A stretch of DNA of 64,000 nucleotides from Streptomyces sp. CBMA29 (GTDB lineage Bacteria > Actinomycetota > Actinomycetes > Streptomycetales > Streptomycetaceae). Under the pieces are notes generated by a model that was not told the origin of the DNA, made no database searches, and saw nothing but the letters and a program-made list of their open reading frames with translations. The position numbers and the translations under genes were made by a program. The stretch is from NCBI RefSeq assembly GCF_014596445.1, contig NZ_MECL01000062.1, positions 1-64,000 on the forward strand. Reading direction: 5' to 3'. Below are positions 28,469 to 35,793 of this stretch, in pieces. How positions within the stretch are numbered: position 1 is the stretch's first letter; each line of letters starts with the position of its first letter.

Positions 28469-30057
28469 TGCCCGGTCGCCAGCGCGGGGACGGGGTACGC
28501 CTGGTCCACTCCGCGCACGTGCCCGACCACGACCATGTGCACGACGAGGACGCGGTCGACCCGATCGAGGACAACCCGATCTGGCGGCAGGACAACGTCG
28601 AGCTGCGCAGCGTCGGCATGGACATCGGCTCGTCCGGCACCCAAGTGGTCTTCTCGCGGCTGCACCTGCGGCGGATCAGCGAGGATCTGACCAGCAGATA
28701 CGTCGTCGTCCGGCGCGAGACGCTGTACCGCTCCCCGGTCGCGCTCACTCCGTACGCCGACACCGAGCGGATCGACGCGCGGGCGCTGGGCTCGATCATC
28801 GACCGCGCCTATCACGCGGCGGGCGTCGACCCCGCGCGGATCGACACCGGCGTGGTGATCCTCACCGGTGAGGCACTGCGCCGCCGCAACGCCGAGCCCA
28901 TTGCCCGCGTCCTGGCCGAACGCGGCGGCGAACTCGTCAACGCCACCGCGGGCCACCACATGGAGGCCATGCTGGCCGCCTACGGTTCCGGCGCGGCCAA
29001 GGCGTCGTACGACCGTGGCCTGCGCGTCCTCAACATCGACATCGGCGGCGGTACGACCAAGCTCGCCGTCCTGGAGGACGGCCGGGTCATCGCGACCGCG
29101 GCCCTGCACATCGGCGGCAGGCTCCAGGTCGTCGACGAGGCCGGCCGGATCGTCCGCTTCGAGGCCGCGGGCCGGGTGCACGCGACCCGCGCCGGATACC
29201 AGTGGAAGCACGGCGACGCCGTCACCGCCGAGGAGACCGAGCGGGTCGCGGAGACCATGGCCGACGCCCTGGTCACGGCGGTCACCGCTGCCGTGACCGG
29301 TACGGAGCCGCCCGCCGAGGTCGGGCGCATGTATCTCACCGACCCGCTGCCCGAACTCGGCCGGATCGACGGGGTGTTGTTCTCCGGCGGGGTCGCGGAG
29401 TACGTCTACGGCCGCGAGGTACGCCGGTTCGGCGACCTCGGTCTGCCGCTCGGCCACGCCCTGCGCCGACGGGTGGACTCCGGCGCCCTGCCGTATCCGC
29501 TGCTGCCCGCGGGGGAGTGCATCCGGGCCACCGCGCTCGGCGCCTCCGAGTACAGCGTGCAGCTCAGCGGCAACACCGGCTGCGTCACCGACCCCGACGC
29601 GCTGCTGCCCCGCCGCAATCTCCAAGTGGCCCGACCGGTCTACGTGTTGGGCGAGCGGATCGACCCCGAGGCGGTCGCCGCCGCCGTCCGGCAGCGCCTG
29701 GCCGCCCTCGACCTCCCGCAGACCGGAGCCGACGTGGCGCTCGCGCTGCCGTGGGGCGGCCTGCCCGACTACGACCGGCTGATCGCCTTCGCCCGCGGGG
29801 TACGGGACGGCCTGGCGGACCGGATCGCCGCGGGCCTCCCCGTCTACCTCGTGCTCGACGGGGACGTGGCGATGACCCTCGGGCGGCTGCTGCGCGACGA
29901 ACTCGACGTCACCGGAGACCTGTTGGTCATCGACGGGATCGGCCTCCAGGACTTCGACTACATCGACATCGGCCGCATCCGGCACCCGTCCGGCACCGTG
30001 CCGGTCACCATCAAGTCGCTGGTCTTCAGCGAGGACCCGCGCCGTTTGAGGCCCTGA
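28468..30057 (+). CDS. EutA-type (ethanolamine ammonia-lyase reactivase) ATPase, orphan
   Basis: Actin/Hsp70-fold ATPase of 529 residues. In EutA the role is to exchange damaged cobalamin on ethanolamine ammonia-lyase. Family features are clear: phosphate-1 loop GMDIGSSGTQVVFSRL from residue 50, VVILTGEALRRRNAEP, phosphate-2 NIDIGGGTTKLAV from residue 189, FSGGVAEYV, and the end motif FDYIDIG-(7)-VPVTIKSLVF. The first ~45 residues are an extension with His14, 17, 21, 23 and 25, possibly metal-binding. No eutB, eutC or other B12 enzyme is in the window. The gene is translationally coupled to the bicupin, so it probably serves a local enzyme. Its partner is unknown. Confidence 0.85.
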   Translation: MPGRQRGDGVRLVHSAHVPDHDHVHDEDAVDPIEDNPIWRQDNVELRSVGMDIGSSGTQVVFSRLHLRRISEDLTSRYVVVRRETLYRSPVALTPYADTERIDARALGSIIDRAYHAAGVDPARIDTGVVILTGEALRRRNAEPIARVLAERGGELVNATAGHHMEAMLAAYGSGAAKASYDRGLRVLNIDIGGGTTKLAVLEDGRVIATAALHIGGRLQVVDEAGRIVRFEAAGRVHATRAGYQWKHGDAVTAEETERVAETMADALVTAVTAAVTGTEPPAEVGRMYLTDPLPELGRIDGVLFSGGVAEYVYGREVRRFGDLGLPLGHALRRRVDSGALPYPLLPAGECIRATALGASEYSVQLSGNTGCVTDPDALLPRRNLQVARPVYVLGERIDPEAVAAAVRQRLAALDLPQTGADVALALPWGGLPDYDRLIAFARGVRDGLADRIAAGLPVYLVLDGDVAMTLGRLLRDELDVTGDLLVIDGIGLQDFDYIDIGRIRHPSGTVPVTIKSLVFSEDPRRLRP

Positions 30058-30108
30058 CGCCTAAGACCTGACGCCCGACGCCCGACGCGTACGAGCCGCC
30101 CCCGACGA

Positions 30109-30150
30109 GGCCGCCCCCGTACCCCGCCTGACAGCGGTGCGGGGGCGGCC
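30109..30150. terminator. Bidirectional terminator between eutA-like and ferredoxin reductase genes
   Basis: A 15-bp stem (30109-30123 with 30136-30150, one G-T wobble) and 12-nt loop separate two convergent genes. The stem is almost pure G/C. Confidence 0.8.
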
Positions 30151-30186
30151 TTCGCGCCGAGGGTTTCTGGTTACGTGCGCGATCCC

Positions 30187-31536
30187 TCAGAGCGCGGGCG
30201 CCGCGTCGGCCTCCGGCTCCGGCTCCGGCTCCGGCTCCGTCTCCGGCTCCGACCCCGTCTCGATCAGGGACTTCAGCGGGGTGCCGGGGTCCGCGGCGCG
30301 GTCCCGGTCGATCGTCGCTCCCTGCCCGAGGGCCTTGCGCACCGCCATGTAGTCGGCCGGGCGGTTCACGGCGTCCACGGCCAGCAGCCGGCCGCGCCGG
30401 TAGTACAGGACGGAGAAGTGCTCGTCGTCCGGCGCGCCGCGCACCACGTGGTCGTCGTACCCGGTGGAGAGCCCGGCCGTCTGGAGCTTCAAGTCGCCCT
30501 GGAAGGACCAGAACCACGGCACCGACGTGACGTCCACGCTCCGCCCGGCCAGCGTGGCGGCGGCCACCTGCGCCTGGGCCACGGCGTTCTGCACCGACTC
30601 CAGGCGTACGCGGCCCCGCCCGGTCATCGGGTGCGGCCGTACGGTGCAGTCCCCGGCGGCCACGACGGCCGGTTGGCTGGTACGGGCCAGGGCGTCCACG
30701 ACGATGCCGCCGTCGCAGTCGAGCCCGATCCGCTCGGCCAGTTCGGTGCGCGGGACCACGCCCGCGCCGACCAGCACCAGGTCGGCGGGCAGCCGCGTAC
30801 CGTCGGTCAGCGTCACCCCGGTCACCCGGCCGGGTCCGCGGCCGTCGCCCGCCCCCGACCCCTCGACGGCGGCCACCGCCGCGTTCAGCAGGATGTCAGT
30901 GCCGCGGCGCAGGTGTGCCTGCCGGTAGAACTCCGAGACCAGCGGGGCGACCGCGCGGCCCATCAGCCGGTCGGCGGCTTCGACAACGGTGACCGACCGG
31001 CCCAGGGCGCGGGCCGCGGCCGCCGCCTCCAGGCCGATGAAACCGCCGCCGACGACCACGAGGCGGCCCGCGCTCGCCAGCCTGATTCGCAGGTCCTCGG
31101 CGTCGTCGTGGTCGCGCAGATAGCAGACGCCGTCCAGCTCCGCGCCAGGCAGCGGGAGTCGTCTGGGCGCCGCGCCGACCGTCAGGGCCAAACGGTCGAA
31201 GGGCAGTTCGCGTCCGCCGGCGGTGGTGGCGAGCCCGGCGCCCGGCGGGCCCGCTGCGGACAGCGCGAGGTCGGTCACCCGCTCGCCGCTGACCAGGTCG
31301 ATCCCGGCGTCCGCGTAGAAGGCGGGCGCCCGCAGCGCCAGCGAGCCGAAGTCGGCCTGCCCTGCGAGGAATTCCTTGGACAACGGCGGGCGCTGGTAGG
31401 GCGGGTGGATCTCCTCGCCGACCAGCGTGATCGGCCCGGTGGCACCGAACTGACGCAAGGACACGGCCAGTTGCAGACCCGCCTGGCTGGCCCCGACGAT
31501 CAGTGTCCCGCGGTCCCGCTGGTCCTTGCCCGGCAT
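30187..31536 (-). CDS. FAD-dependent ferredoxin reductase (rhodocoxin/putidaredoxin reductase type)
   Basis: NAD(P)H:ferredoxin oxidoreductase of 449 residues. The FAD motif appears as LIVGASQAGLQLAVSLR, followed by PYQRPPLSKEFL. The NAD motif is VVVGGGFIGLEAAAAA, and the FAD ribityl motif is VVAAGDCT. The C-terminal domain (VPWFWSFQGDLKLQTAG) is standard for ThcD/CamA relatives. It should reduce the ferredoxin encoded at 26818-27141. The last ~20 residues are a Glu-Pro repeat encoded by CTCCGG-type hexanucleotides, outside the folded domains. It is divergent from the second bicupin. Confidence 0.92.
   Translation of the reverse strand: MPGKDQRDRGTLIVGASQAGLQLAVSLRQFGATGPITLVGEEIHPPYQRPPLSKEFLAGQADFGSLALRAPAFYADAGIDLVSGERVTDLALSAAGPPGAGLATTAGGRELPFDRLALTVGAAPRRLPLPGAELDGVCYLRDHDDAEDLRIRLASAGRLVVVGGGFIGLEAAAAARALGRSVTVVEAADRLMGRAVAPLVSEFYRQAHLRRGTDILLNAAVAAVEGSGAGDGRGPGRVTGVTLTDGTRLPADLVLVGAGVVPRTELAERIGLDCDGGIVVDALARTSQPAVVAAGDCTVRPHPMTGRGRVRLESVQNAVAQAQVAAATLAGRSVDVTSVPWFWSFQGDLKLQTAGLSTGYDDHVVRGAPDDEHFSVLYYRRGRLLAVDAVNRPADYMAVRKALGQGATIDRDRAADPGTPLKSLIETGSEPETEPEPEPEPEADAAPAL
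30211..30252. repeat. Hexanucleotide microsatellite, CTCCGG-type x7
   Basis: Seven 6-bp units (two with a single-base change) code for the Glu-Pro tail of the ferredoxin reductase. The unit is two codons long, so tail length can vary without frameshift. Confidence 0.9.
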
Positions 31537-31564
31537 CGGAGCCCCTCTCAGTGGCGATGCTGAA

Positions 31565-31574
31565 TGTCATACCA
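31565..31574. promoter_or_regulatory. Cluster operator 4: TGT-CAT-ACCA
   Basis: Near-copy of operator GGT-CAT-ACC (34474-34482) with one change, 29 bp upstream of the ferredoxin reductase start. It is followed by ATTAAACC. Confidence 0.45.
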
Positions 31575-31627
31575 TTAAACCATCACCGTTTCGAGTCGTT
31601 GACGGCCTAGAGGTAGGTTGATATAAA

Positions 31628-31639
31628 GGTTAGGCCAAT
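31628..31639. promoter_or_regulatory. Cluster operator 5: GGT-TAG-GCCAAT
   Basis: One mismatch from GGT-N3-ACCAAT, 26-37 bp upstream of the second bicupin start. Individually weak; supported by recurrence at the neighbouring promoters. Confidence 0.4.
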
Positions 31640-31664
31640 GACCCGAGGTCTAGAGGAGAGCCGT

Positions 31665-32690
31665 ATGAGTGACAAGAAGGGCCGGGTCTTTCTCCGGGGG
31701 ATCACGTCCGAGACGTACGGTCTCAAGGAGTTCCGCCGCAATCAGCTCGACGCTCCCCGGGTCCGGGACGACTCGGTCGTGGTGGACGACGCGAAGGTCG
31801 GACACTCCGGCGACTCGGAGCAGTCCCGTACGTGGTGGCGGGTCGGCCCCGGCGACGAGCCGTTCCTGACCCAGAGCCTCCAGGTGCACTTCGTCGAACT
31901 GCCCCCGCACTCGTCCAACCACGGCCACGGGCACCAGAACGAGGCGGCCTTCTACATCCTCGACGGCGCGGGTTACGAGATCCACGACGACCAGCGCTAC
32001 GACTGGGCCAAGGACGACCTCGTCCTGGTCCACACCGATTCGGTCCACCGGCACTTCAACCCGTACGACGAGACCGCCCGTTGCCTGATCTTCAAGGCCA
32101 AGTCCGAGTGGATGTACCTCGGGCTGATCCAGCAGGGCCGCAGCGGACCGGTCGAGAACGAGGACCGTTTCGGACCCCGCGAGGACTGGTCACGGGTATG
32201 GACCCCCGACGTGGACAAGCTCCGCAAGGTCGTCAAGTCCGCTGTCACGCCATGGGAGTTGACCCCGCTCGGCCGGGTGAGGACCCTTTCCGCGCCCGGC
32301 GACGACGTCCGCACCTTCAGCGTCGACGCCTTCGTTCTGGACATCCCGGCGGGCAGCCGCTCCGGCAGGCGCTGGCATATGGCCGACGAGATCCTCTACG
32401 TACGCTCCGGCCACGGCTACAGCCTGCACTGGGAGGTCGAGGCGGAGATCGCGGAGAAGTACTACGCGCGGATCGCCAAGGAGCCCACCCGGCACGAGAT
32501 CAAGCCGGGCGACACCCTCTACGTCCCGCACAACACCATCGCCCAGCACTTCTCGGCGGACGGCGAGCCTCTGGTGCTGATCTCCGGCCAGAACCGGCTG
32601 TTCAAGCAGCTCGGCTACGACAACGTGGCCTATCTGGAGAACGCGCCCGAGTACGACGAGGCGCACGCCGCCCCGGCCGCGCGGTCCTGA
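31665..32690 (+). CDS. Second bicupin protein
   Basis: Protein of 341 residues with two cupin domains. The first has HSSNHGHGHQNEAAFYILDGAGYEIHD and TDSVHRHFNPYD; the second has RRWHMADEILYVRSGHGYSLHW and PHNTIAQHFSADG. Histidine-rich metal motifs are present in both barrels, more complete in the first (HGHGHQNE). It is only distantly similar to the bicupin at 27353. ATG 31665 is preferred over an earlier ATG at 31638 because AGAGGAGAG directly precedes it. It probably forms an operon with the methyltransferase 29 bp downstream. Ring cleavage, isomerisation or isophthalate-type decarboxylation are all possible. Confidence 0.72.
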   Translation: MSDKKGRVFLRGITSETYGLKEFRRNQLDAPRVRDDSVVVDDAKVGHSGDSEQSRTWWRVGPGDEPFLTQSLQVHFVELPPHSSNHGHGHQNEAAFYILDGAGYEIHDDQRYDWAKDDLVLVHTDSVHRHFNPYDETARCLIFKAKSEWMYLGLIQQGRSGPVENEDRFGPREDWSRVWTPDVDKLRKVVKSAVTPWELTPLGRVRTLSAPGDDVRTFSVDAFVLDIPAGSRSGRRWHMADEILYVRSGHGYSLHWEVEAEIAEKYYARIAKEPTRHEIKPGDTLYVPHNTIAQHFSADGEPLVLISGQNRLFKQLGYDNVAYLENAPEYDEAHAAPAARS

Positions 32691-32719
32691 CCGCCCTCAT
32701 CAGGACTGGAGCCGACGAC

Positions 32720-33412
32720 ATGCCGGACATGAGCCGTACCGCCGCCGCCGTATGGTCCGACCCCGACTTCGCCACGGCGTGGCTGGACGCGGACCCGCAG
32801 GGAGAACACGACCTGCTCGCACTGCCGCGGCTGATCGCCGCCCGCGTGGTCGCCGAGGTGACACCGCGGCCCCAGCTCGTCGTGGACGTCGCGGGCGGCT
32901 CCGGGAAATTCCTCGGTGTCATGCTCGACGCCTTCCCCGGCGCCCGGGGCGTGTGGCTCGACGCCTCGGAGACCATGCTGGACCGGGCCAGGATCGACCT
33001 GGCCCGATTCGGCCCCCGCGTCACCTTCACCGTGGGTGACATGACCGAGCTGCGCGCGTCCGGAGTGCCCGGGGGAGCGGACGTCGTCGTCACCTCGCGG
33101 GCCAGCCACCACCTCGACCGGGCGGAGCTGCACGGCTTCTACCGCGAGGCCACCGGGCTGCTGGCCGGGGGCGGCTGGATGGTCAACCTCGACCACATCG
33201 GGCCGGCCGACGTATGGGACAAGCGCTACCGGTCGGTGCGCAGGAGTTTCGGGGCGTACCGGCCGTCCGCGCCCAGCCACCACCACAACTACCCGCTGCC
33301 CAGCGCCGAGGACCACCTCGACGGCTACCGCGCGGCCGGGGTGGAGGATCTGGACATCGCCTGGAAGGCGTTCTACACCTGCCTGTTCATGGGCCGGGCG
33401 CCGCAGGGCTGA
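32720..33412 (+). CDS. Class I SAM-dependent methyltransferase
   Basis: Protein of 230 residues with the SAM-binding motif LVVDVAGGSGKFLGVML, acidic loop VWLDASETML and motif FTVGDMTEL. SRASHHLDRAELHGFYREATGLLAGGGWMVNLDHIG is typical of small-molecule methyltransferases. It follows the second bicupin and ends at a terminator shared with the convergent GntR gene. The acceptor is unknown. In this setting a methoxylated or hydroxylated aromatic, or a carboxylate, would be reasonable. Confidence 0.82.
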   Translation: MPDMSRTAAAVWSDPDFATAWLDADPQGEHDLLALPRLIAARVVAEVTPRPQLVVDVAGGSGKFLGVMLDAFPGARGVWLDASETMLDRARIDLARFGPRVTFTVGDMTELRASGVPGGADVVVTSRASHHLDRAELHGFYREATGLLAGGGWMVNLDHIGPADVWDKRYRSVRRSFGAYRPSAPSHHHNYPLPSAEDHLDGYRAAGVEDLDIAWKAFYTCLFMGRAPQG

Positions 33413-33438
33413 GCGGAGGAACCGGGGCCGGGAACGCG

Positions 33439-33472
33439 CCCCCTTCGACCCGGATCTCCGCGTCGAAGGGGG
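33439..33472. terminator. Bidirectional terminator
   Basis: Perfect 11-bp stem CCCCCTTCGAC / GTCGAAGGGGG with a 12-nt loop between the convergent methyltransferase and GntR genes. Confidence 0.85.
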
Positions 33473-33501
33473 TTCGGCACCGCGTGCCGACACACAGCCG
33501 C

Positions 33502-34281
33502 CTACTGCTTCTTGCGCCGACCCGCCGCCTTGGGCTCGTCCAGGCAGAGCCGGTCCGCGGTCCTGCTCAGGTGCTCGCGCATGATCCGCTGCCCGGTCTC
33601 CACGTCGTCCGCCTGGATGGCCGCGATGATCGCCCGGTGCTCCTCCAGGCCGCGCTTGCCCATTTCGGGCGCCGTCTGCTGCGCGGTCGCCAGCGACATC
33701 AGCAGCGGCCCGTGGAAGGAGTGGATCAGCATCTCGAACGCGGTGTTGTGCGTGCTCGCCGCCAGCCGCGTATGGAATTCGGCGGACAGCGACACGTCGT
33801 AGTTGCCGCCCGCGACCGCCTCCTCCTGCCGGTCGCAGATCGCCTGGAGCGCGGCGATGTCCTCGTCGTCCGCGTTCGCGCACAGCAGCGGCATGATGCC
33901 GACCTCCAGGACCAGCCGGACCTGGGTCACATCGGCCGCCGACACCGACGAGAGCGTGAGCAGATCGGTGATGCTCGCCCCGACCCGGTCGCTGGTCGGC
34001 GTGGTGACGAACGCCCCGCCGTGCGCGCCCACCCGGATCTCGACCAGTCCGCCCGCTTCGAGCACCCGCAGCGCCTCGCGCACGGTCACCCGGCTGACCC
34101 CGAACCGCTCGCACATCTCGCGCTCCGGCGGGAGCCGGTCGCCCGGCGTCAACTTGCCCTCGTGGATGAGCGAGCGCACCTGGTCGACGATCAGCGCGGA
34201 GATCCGTCGGTCGTTCACGGGGCTGAGGAGCCGGCCGGACTGACCGTCCTCGATCCTCGCTGTCGGACGGCGAGCGGCCAT
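33502..34281 (-). CDS. GntR-family (FadR/FCD) regulator, likely controller of the aromatic cluster
   Basis: Regulator of 259 residues. The winged helix spans about residues 25-90 (RRISALIVDQVRSLIHEGKLTPGDRLPPEREM, then FGVSRVTVREALRVLEAGGLVEI). The FCD domain follows, with LSAEFHTRLAAS and EEHRAIIAAI supplying metal-binding residues. The start at 34281 follows GGAAGG. The C terminus is basic (AAGRRKKQ). The operator TTAGGGT-ATG-ACCAATA lies 43 bp upstream, which suggests autoregulation. The same dyad occurs before the other transcription units of the cluster. FCD proteins typically sense a carboxylic acid, fitting control by the aromatic acid or an oxo-diacid product. Confidence 0.9.
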   Translation of the reverse strand: MAARRPTARIEDGQSGRLLSPVNDRRISALIVDQVRSLIHEGKLTPGDRLPPEREMCERFGVSRVTVREALRVLEAGGLVEIRVGAHGGAFVTTPTSDRVGASITDLLTLSSVSAADVTQVRLVLEVGIMPLLCANADDEDIAALQAICDRQEEAVAGGNYDVSLSAEFHTRLAASTHNTAFEMLIHSFHGPLLMSLATAQQTAPEMGKRGLEEHRAIIAAIQADDVETGQRIMREHLSRTADRLCLDEPKAAGRRKKQ

Positions 34282-34323
34282 AAGGGTTCCTTCCATAGAC
34301 GTTGACGACCCCATAGTAGCTGA

Positions 34324-34340
34324 TTAGGGTATGACCAATA
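34324..34340. promoter_or_regulatory. Cluster operator 6: TTAGGGT-ATG-ACCAATA
   Basis: Best example of the shared dyad GGT-N3-ACC, upstream of the GntR gene itself. It shares every base outside the spacer but the last with the site at 27307-27323. Confidence 0.7.
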
Positions 34341-34473
34341 GGCCCTGGTGGGGACCTGCCTCCGTGCTGCCCCCCATGAGTTCGGCCTCCGGGTCCTATG
34401 GACTCCGTGTGCCCCGGTATTGAGCCCTTCCCGCCTCCCGGTACTCGGTCAAGTATGCGCTGACTATTGCAAT

Positions 34474-34482
34474 GGTCATACC
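34474..34482. promoter_or_regulatory. Cluster operator 7: GGT-CAT-ACC
   Basis: Core operator upstream of the ABC importer operon, directly abutting the inverted repeat GACAGTC-CA-GACTGTC at 34483-34498. Confidence 0.55.
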
Positions 34483-34522
34483 GACAGTCCAGACTGTCAG
34501 AGGTTTCGGAGCGGAGCTCCGA
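34483..34522 (+). promoter_or_regulatory. Two perfect inverted repeats in the leader of the ABC operon
   Basis: GACAGTC-CA-GACTGTC (34483-34498) and TCGGAGC-GGA-GCTCCGA (34506-34522) lie between operator 7 and the binding-protein gene. They could be a second operator plus a leader hairpin. Neither matches a riboswitch I know. Confidence 0.5.
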
Positions 34523-34577
34523 CGAAATTCGGCCACGGCCGGGCTCTTTCCGCGGACCTCAACTGGAGGATGACCGC

Positions 34578-35681
34578 ATGCACACACCGCATGGACGACA
34601 AAGAGCGGGCAGAGCCGTGCGCGCCCCCCTCGCGACAGCGGCTGCCCTGCTGCTGGCCTGGGCGCTGACCGCCTGCGCGGGCGACGCGGCCGGTGTCACC
34701 ACGAAGGTCGAACCGGCCCAGCGGCCGGAGGAACTGCTGCCGCAGGCCCGCCAGGAGGGCAAGGTCGTCTGGTACACGACCTTCGCCGACTCCGACGTGA
34801 ACGAGATGATCGCGGCCTTCCAGAAGGCGTACCCCGGTGTGAAGGTCGAGGCGCTGCGGCTCAGCGCGGACAAACTGCCCTCCCGCCTGGTCACCGAGCA
34901 GCGCGGCCGCAAGTACAACGCCGACGTCATCTCGGCGGACTGCGAGCCCGTCTACCAGCTCATCCAGGTCGGCACGCTCATCCCGTACGAGCCGCCGCAC
35001 GTGCCCCCGCTCCCGGCCCAGTTGCGGGATCTGCCGAAGGGCTACGGCAACGCGGTGTACATCCTCACCAGCGCCATCGCCTACAACCCGACCGGCGTCA
35101 AGGCGCAGCGCCTGCGGCCGCCGACCAGCATCGAGGACCTGACCAGGCCGGAGTGGAAGGGCCACTTCTCGATCGACCCCTCGGCCATCAACTGGTACGA
35201 GAGCCTGATCACCGGCCTCGGCCACGACAAGGCGCTGGCCCTGGTGAAGAAGCTGGGGAACAACTCGCCCCGGCTGGTGGAGAGTCACACCCAGTCGCTG
35301 ACCGAGGTGCAGGCGGGGGAGCCGCTGGCCTCGGTGAACGCGTACGCGTACAAGGCCGCCTCGCTCGCGAAGAAGACGCCCACCCGGATGGCGTTCAGCA
35401 ACACCGACCCGCAGCCGGCCGCCGCGGCCCTCGCGGAGATCGCCAGGAAGGCACCGCACCCGGCCGCGGCCAAGCTCTTCATGGACTGGCTGATGTCGAC
35501 CGAGGGCCAGGCCAACGTCGTCGGCATCACCAACCACACCTCGCTCGACCCGCTGGCCGACAACGACACCAGCGTGTACGACCCGGCCAGGTGGAAGCCC
35601 GCCTGGTCGCTGCCGGTGATCAGCGCGGACACCTACGACCGCTATCTGACGGAGTATCAGAAGGCCCTGCACGCCGTCTGA
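34578..35681 (+). CDS. ABC transporter substrate-binding lipoprotein (family 1, Fe/thiamine-type fold)
   Basis: Exported, lipid-anchored binding protein of 367 residues. The signal peptide has basic residues up to 15, hydrophobic segment 18-31 and lipobox L30-T31-A32-Cys33. KVVWYTTFADSDVNEMIAAFQKAYPGVKVE opens a periplasmic-binding-protein domain of the iron/putrescine class. ATG 34578 follows GGAGG. It starts the importer operon at the edge of the aromatic cluster and behind the cluster operator. It could therefore bind the aromatic acid. Its nearest-looking families also include ferric-iron binders, so the ligand is unsettled. Confidence 0.85.
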   Translation: MHTPHGRQRAGRAVRAPLATAAALLLAWALTACAGDAAGVTTKVEPAQRPEELLPQARQEGKVVWYTTFADSDVNEMIAAFQKAYPGVKVEALRLSADKLPSRLVTEQRGRKYNADVISADCEPVYQLIQVGTLIPYEPPHVPPLPAQLRDLPKGYGNAVYILTSAIAYNPTGVKAQRLRPPTSIEDLTRPEWKGHFSIDPSAINWYESLITGLGHDKALALVKKLGNNSPRLVESHTQSLTEVQAGEPLASVNAYAYKAASLAKKTPTRMAFSNTDPQPAAAALAEIARKAPHPAAAKLFMDWLMSTEGQANVVGITNHTSLDPLADNDTSVYDPARWKPAWSLPVISADTYDRYLTEYQKALHAV

Positions 35682-35793
35682 CCGGGCCCGCCTCGTCCGC
35701 CGCAGCGGAACGACGGGGGCCGCCCCGCCCGTCGCGGACGCACACCGCCCGCCACCCGGCTCCACCCGCACCGACCCCAGGACGGCCACGCTC

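Noticed and set aside
28345-29985. Long open minus-strand frame of 546 codons
   Set aside because: Antisense to the EutA-type gene, which has clear family motifs along its length.
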